Below, one piece after another: positions 4,670-5,850 of a DNA stretch of 5,850 nt (positions are counted from its first letter, which is position 1; the number at the start of each line of letters is the position of its first letter). The notes under the pieces were generated by a model. That model saw only the letters and a list, made by a program, of their open reading frames with translations. It ran no database searches and was not told the origin of the DNA. This DNA comes from DATEZO01 sp035255485. GTDB taxonomy: Bacteria > Pseudomonadota > Gammaproteobacteria > Burkholderiales > Burkholderiaceae_D. The DNA lies in contig DATEZO010000243.1 in NCBI GenBank assembly GCA_035255485.1, positions 1 to 5,850 on the forward strand, given 5' to 3'. The position numbers were made by a program, and so were the translations under genes.

Positions 4670-5554
4670 TCATGCTTCAAACAATGCCAGGGTGCCATCC
4701 AGGCCGACGAAATTCAAGGCGACGTCCGCTTGCGCGCGCACCAGGGGCTTGGCGCGGAAGGCGACCGACAGGCCGGCGATCCGCATCATCTTGAGATCAT
4801 TGGCGCCGTCGCCCATGACAATCGTCTGCTGCGTGGAAATGCCGAGTTCTGCGCAGATGCGTTTTACCGTCCACTTTTTTTCTTCTTCGTCGACGATGCG
4901 GCCCGATATCCGACCGGTCAGCTTGCCGTTCACGATCTCAAGCAGGTTGGAATGGGCGTAATCGAGTCCCACCTGCTGCTTTATCCGATCGGTAAAGTAG
5001 GTGAATCCGCCGGAAACCAGCAGCGTCTTCAGGCCGGCATTCCGCATGCCGGCCAGCATGGCTTCCGCGCCGGGCGATAGCTGCACGCGCTCGTCGTAGA
5101 CCCGCTGCAGGGCGTCCGCATCCAGGCCTTTCAGCAATTCGACGCGGCGTGTCAGGCTTTCGCGGAATTCGATGTCGCCACGCATGGCCGCTTCGGTGAT
5201 TTCCGCGACCTGCGGCTTCAATCCCTGCATATCCGCAATTTCATCGATGCATTCGATGGTGATCAGCGTGGAATCCATATCCATCGCCAGCAGCTTGAAA
5301 TCCGAGAGGGCGCGTCCCGGTGCGATGAAGGCATTATCGAGTTGCTCGGCGAAGCAGAGGGCATCGATGCGGGTTTTCAGCGCCACGGAATATTCGACCC
5401 CCTCGCAGCGCCAGGCATGGGCGTGAATTGGTGTAATCCGCTGTGCGCCGGCCAGCGACGCAATACGCTTGATGGTTGGCCAACTCGTCACCAGTCCTTG
5501 CAGAATCAGATTCATTGTGATGTCGTGAAAATACGGTTCTTGGAATTCTTTCAT
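4670..5554 (-). CDS. serB: Phosphoserine phosphatase
   Basis: This HAD-superfamily enzyme hydrolyses O-phospho-L-serine to L-serine, the last step of serine synthesis, in the cytoplasm. With the longest start it has 294 residues. Motif I is DMDSTL with nucleophile Asp92 and Asp94; motif II is VSGG with Ser181; motif III is a Lys in EEEKKW (about 226); motif IV is GDGANDL with Asp249 and Asp253. The block CIDEIADMQG (102-111) contains the substrate-binding Glu region typical of SerB. The N-terminal 80 residues form the divergent domain seen in proteobacterial SerB. The ATG at 5554 overlaps the mfd stop as ATGA, suggesting translational coupling. However, residues 1-13 look unlike the family and use AT-rich codons, and an in-frame ATG at 5515 (MNLILQG, 281 residues) is where I would expect relatives to begin. 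Neither start has a convincing Shine-Dalgarno. Confidence 0.95.
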   Translation of the reverse strand: MKEFQEPYFHDITMNLILQGLVTSWPTIKRIASLAGAQRITPIHAHAWRCEGVEYSVALKTRIDALCFAEQLDNAFIAPGRALSDFKLLAMDMDSTLITIECIDEIADMQGLKPQVAEITEAAMRGDIEFRESLTRRVELLKGLDADALQRVYDERVQLSPGAEAMLAGMRNAGLKTLLVSGGFTYFTDRIKQQVGLDYAHSNLLEIVNGKLTGRISGRIVDEEEKKWTVKRICAELGISTQQTIVMGDGANDLKMMRIAGLSVAFRAKPLVRAQADVALNFVGLDGTLALFEA

Positions 5555-5850
5555 GCCGCCAATGCGCGGATGGTGGCCTTGACTTGCGCCACGCGCGCGG
5601 CCAGGTCCGGCATCGTCGCGGTAATCTTCAGCTTGTCCTGGCCATGCAGCCGGATATGCCGGTTTTTCTGGACCAGCTCGATGATGCGCATCGCATCGAT
5701 TGGCGGATTGGGCCGGAATTGCAATACCGCCGATTCGCCATGCGCATCGATCTTGATGATGCCGATCGGCTTGGCCGATACGCGCAGGCGATGCGTCTCG
5801 ATCAGCGTCTTCGCCGCATCAGGCATTTTGCCGAAGCGATCGATCATTTC
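5551..5850 (-). CDS. mfd: Transcription-repair coupling factor Mfd, C-terminal end (5' part outside window)
   Basis: The last 99 residues of a protein of usually about 1150 residues are present; the frame is open to the right edge of the window. The segment begins EMIDRFGKMPDAAKTLIE and contains RPNPPIDAMRIIELVQKNR, both typical of the C-terminal TRCF domain (domain D7) of Mfd. By family knowledge this domain packs against the UvrB-like region and masks UvrA binding until Mfd acts on a stalled RNA polymerase. The helicase and RNA-polymerase-interacting domains lie outside the window. The stop TGA (5553-5551) overlaps the ATG of the longest serB reading by four bases, so the two genes are very probably co-transcribed. 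Confidence 0.93.
   Translation of the reverse strand, partial: EMIDRFGKMPDAAKTLIETHRLRVSAKPIGIIKIDAHGESAVLQFRPNPPIDAMRIIELVQKNRHIRLHGQDKLKITATMPDLAARVAQVKATIRALAA

Noticed and set aside
4060..4698. A 212-codon minus-strand frame over the membrane protein gene
   Set aside because: It is out of frame with the 119-residue membrane protein, which has a strong Shine-Dalgarno and clear membrane segments.

Overview
The window reads as a chromosomal segment of a GC-rich betaproteobacterium, most likely of the Oxalobacteraceae/Burkholderiales type. This is inferred from the style of the Mfd, SerB and GalE proteins and from the GC-rich codon use; no rRNA or other marker gene is present to confirm it. 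The left half is on the plus strand and looks like carbohydrate or envelope metabolism. The right half is on the minus strand and is housekeeping.

Plus strand: the window opens inside the C-terminal part of a GMC-family FAD oxidoreductase (to 1055). It is followed by a complete UDP-glucose/UDP-galactose 4-epimerase, galE (1078-2118), whose best -10 box (TATAAT, 1051-1056) overlaps the oxidoreductase stop codon. An 821-base gene-free stretch (2119-2939) then leads to a complete family-16 glycoside hydrolase lipoprotein (2940-3941) with its own promoter, ribosome binding site and terminator. A sugar-nucleotide epimerase, a sugar/alcohol-type oxidoreductase and a secreted beta-glucan-type hydrolase together suggest an exopolysaccharide or cell-surface polysaccharide locus. 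That is inference: no glycosyltransferase or export gene is visible.

The gene-free stretch is the most unusual part. It holds a 143-bp near-exact copy (2 mismatches) of the 3' end and terminator of the GH16 gene, placed upstream of the intact gene as a direct repeat. Outside both copies lies a second, more diverged repeat of at least 80 bp (62/80 identical without gaps), in opposite orientations at 2251-2330 and 4101-4180. It has an AT-rich dyad and promoter-like boxes. The GH16 locus is therefore bracketed by inverted repeats and contains a direct repeat that could allow deletion or amplification of the whole GH16 transcription unit.

Minus strand, read from the right edge leftwards: the C-terminal end of the transcription-repair coupling factor Mfd, then phosphoserine phosphatase SerB (the longest start overlaps the mfd stop as ATGA), then a 119-residue small multi-pass membrane protein with its own strong Shine-Dalgarno. 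These converge on the GH16 gene, with a 300-base gene-free gap (3942-4241) holding the GH16 terminator and one inverted-repeat copy. I see no tRNA, rRNA, CRISPR array or transposase gene, and no clearly new defence or mobile system.
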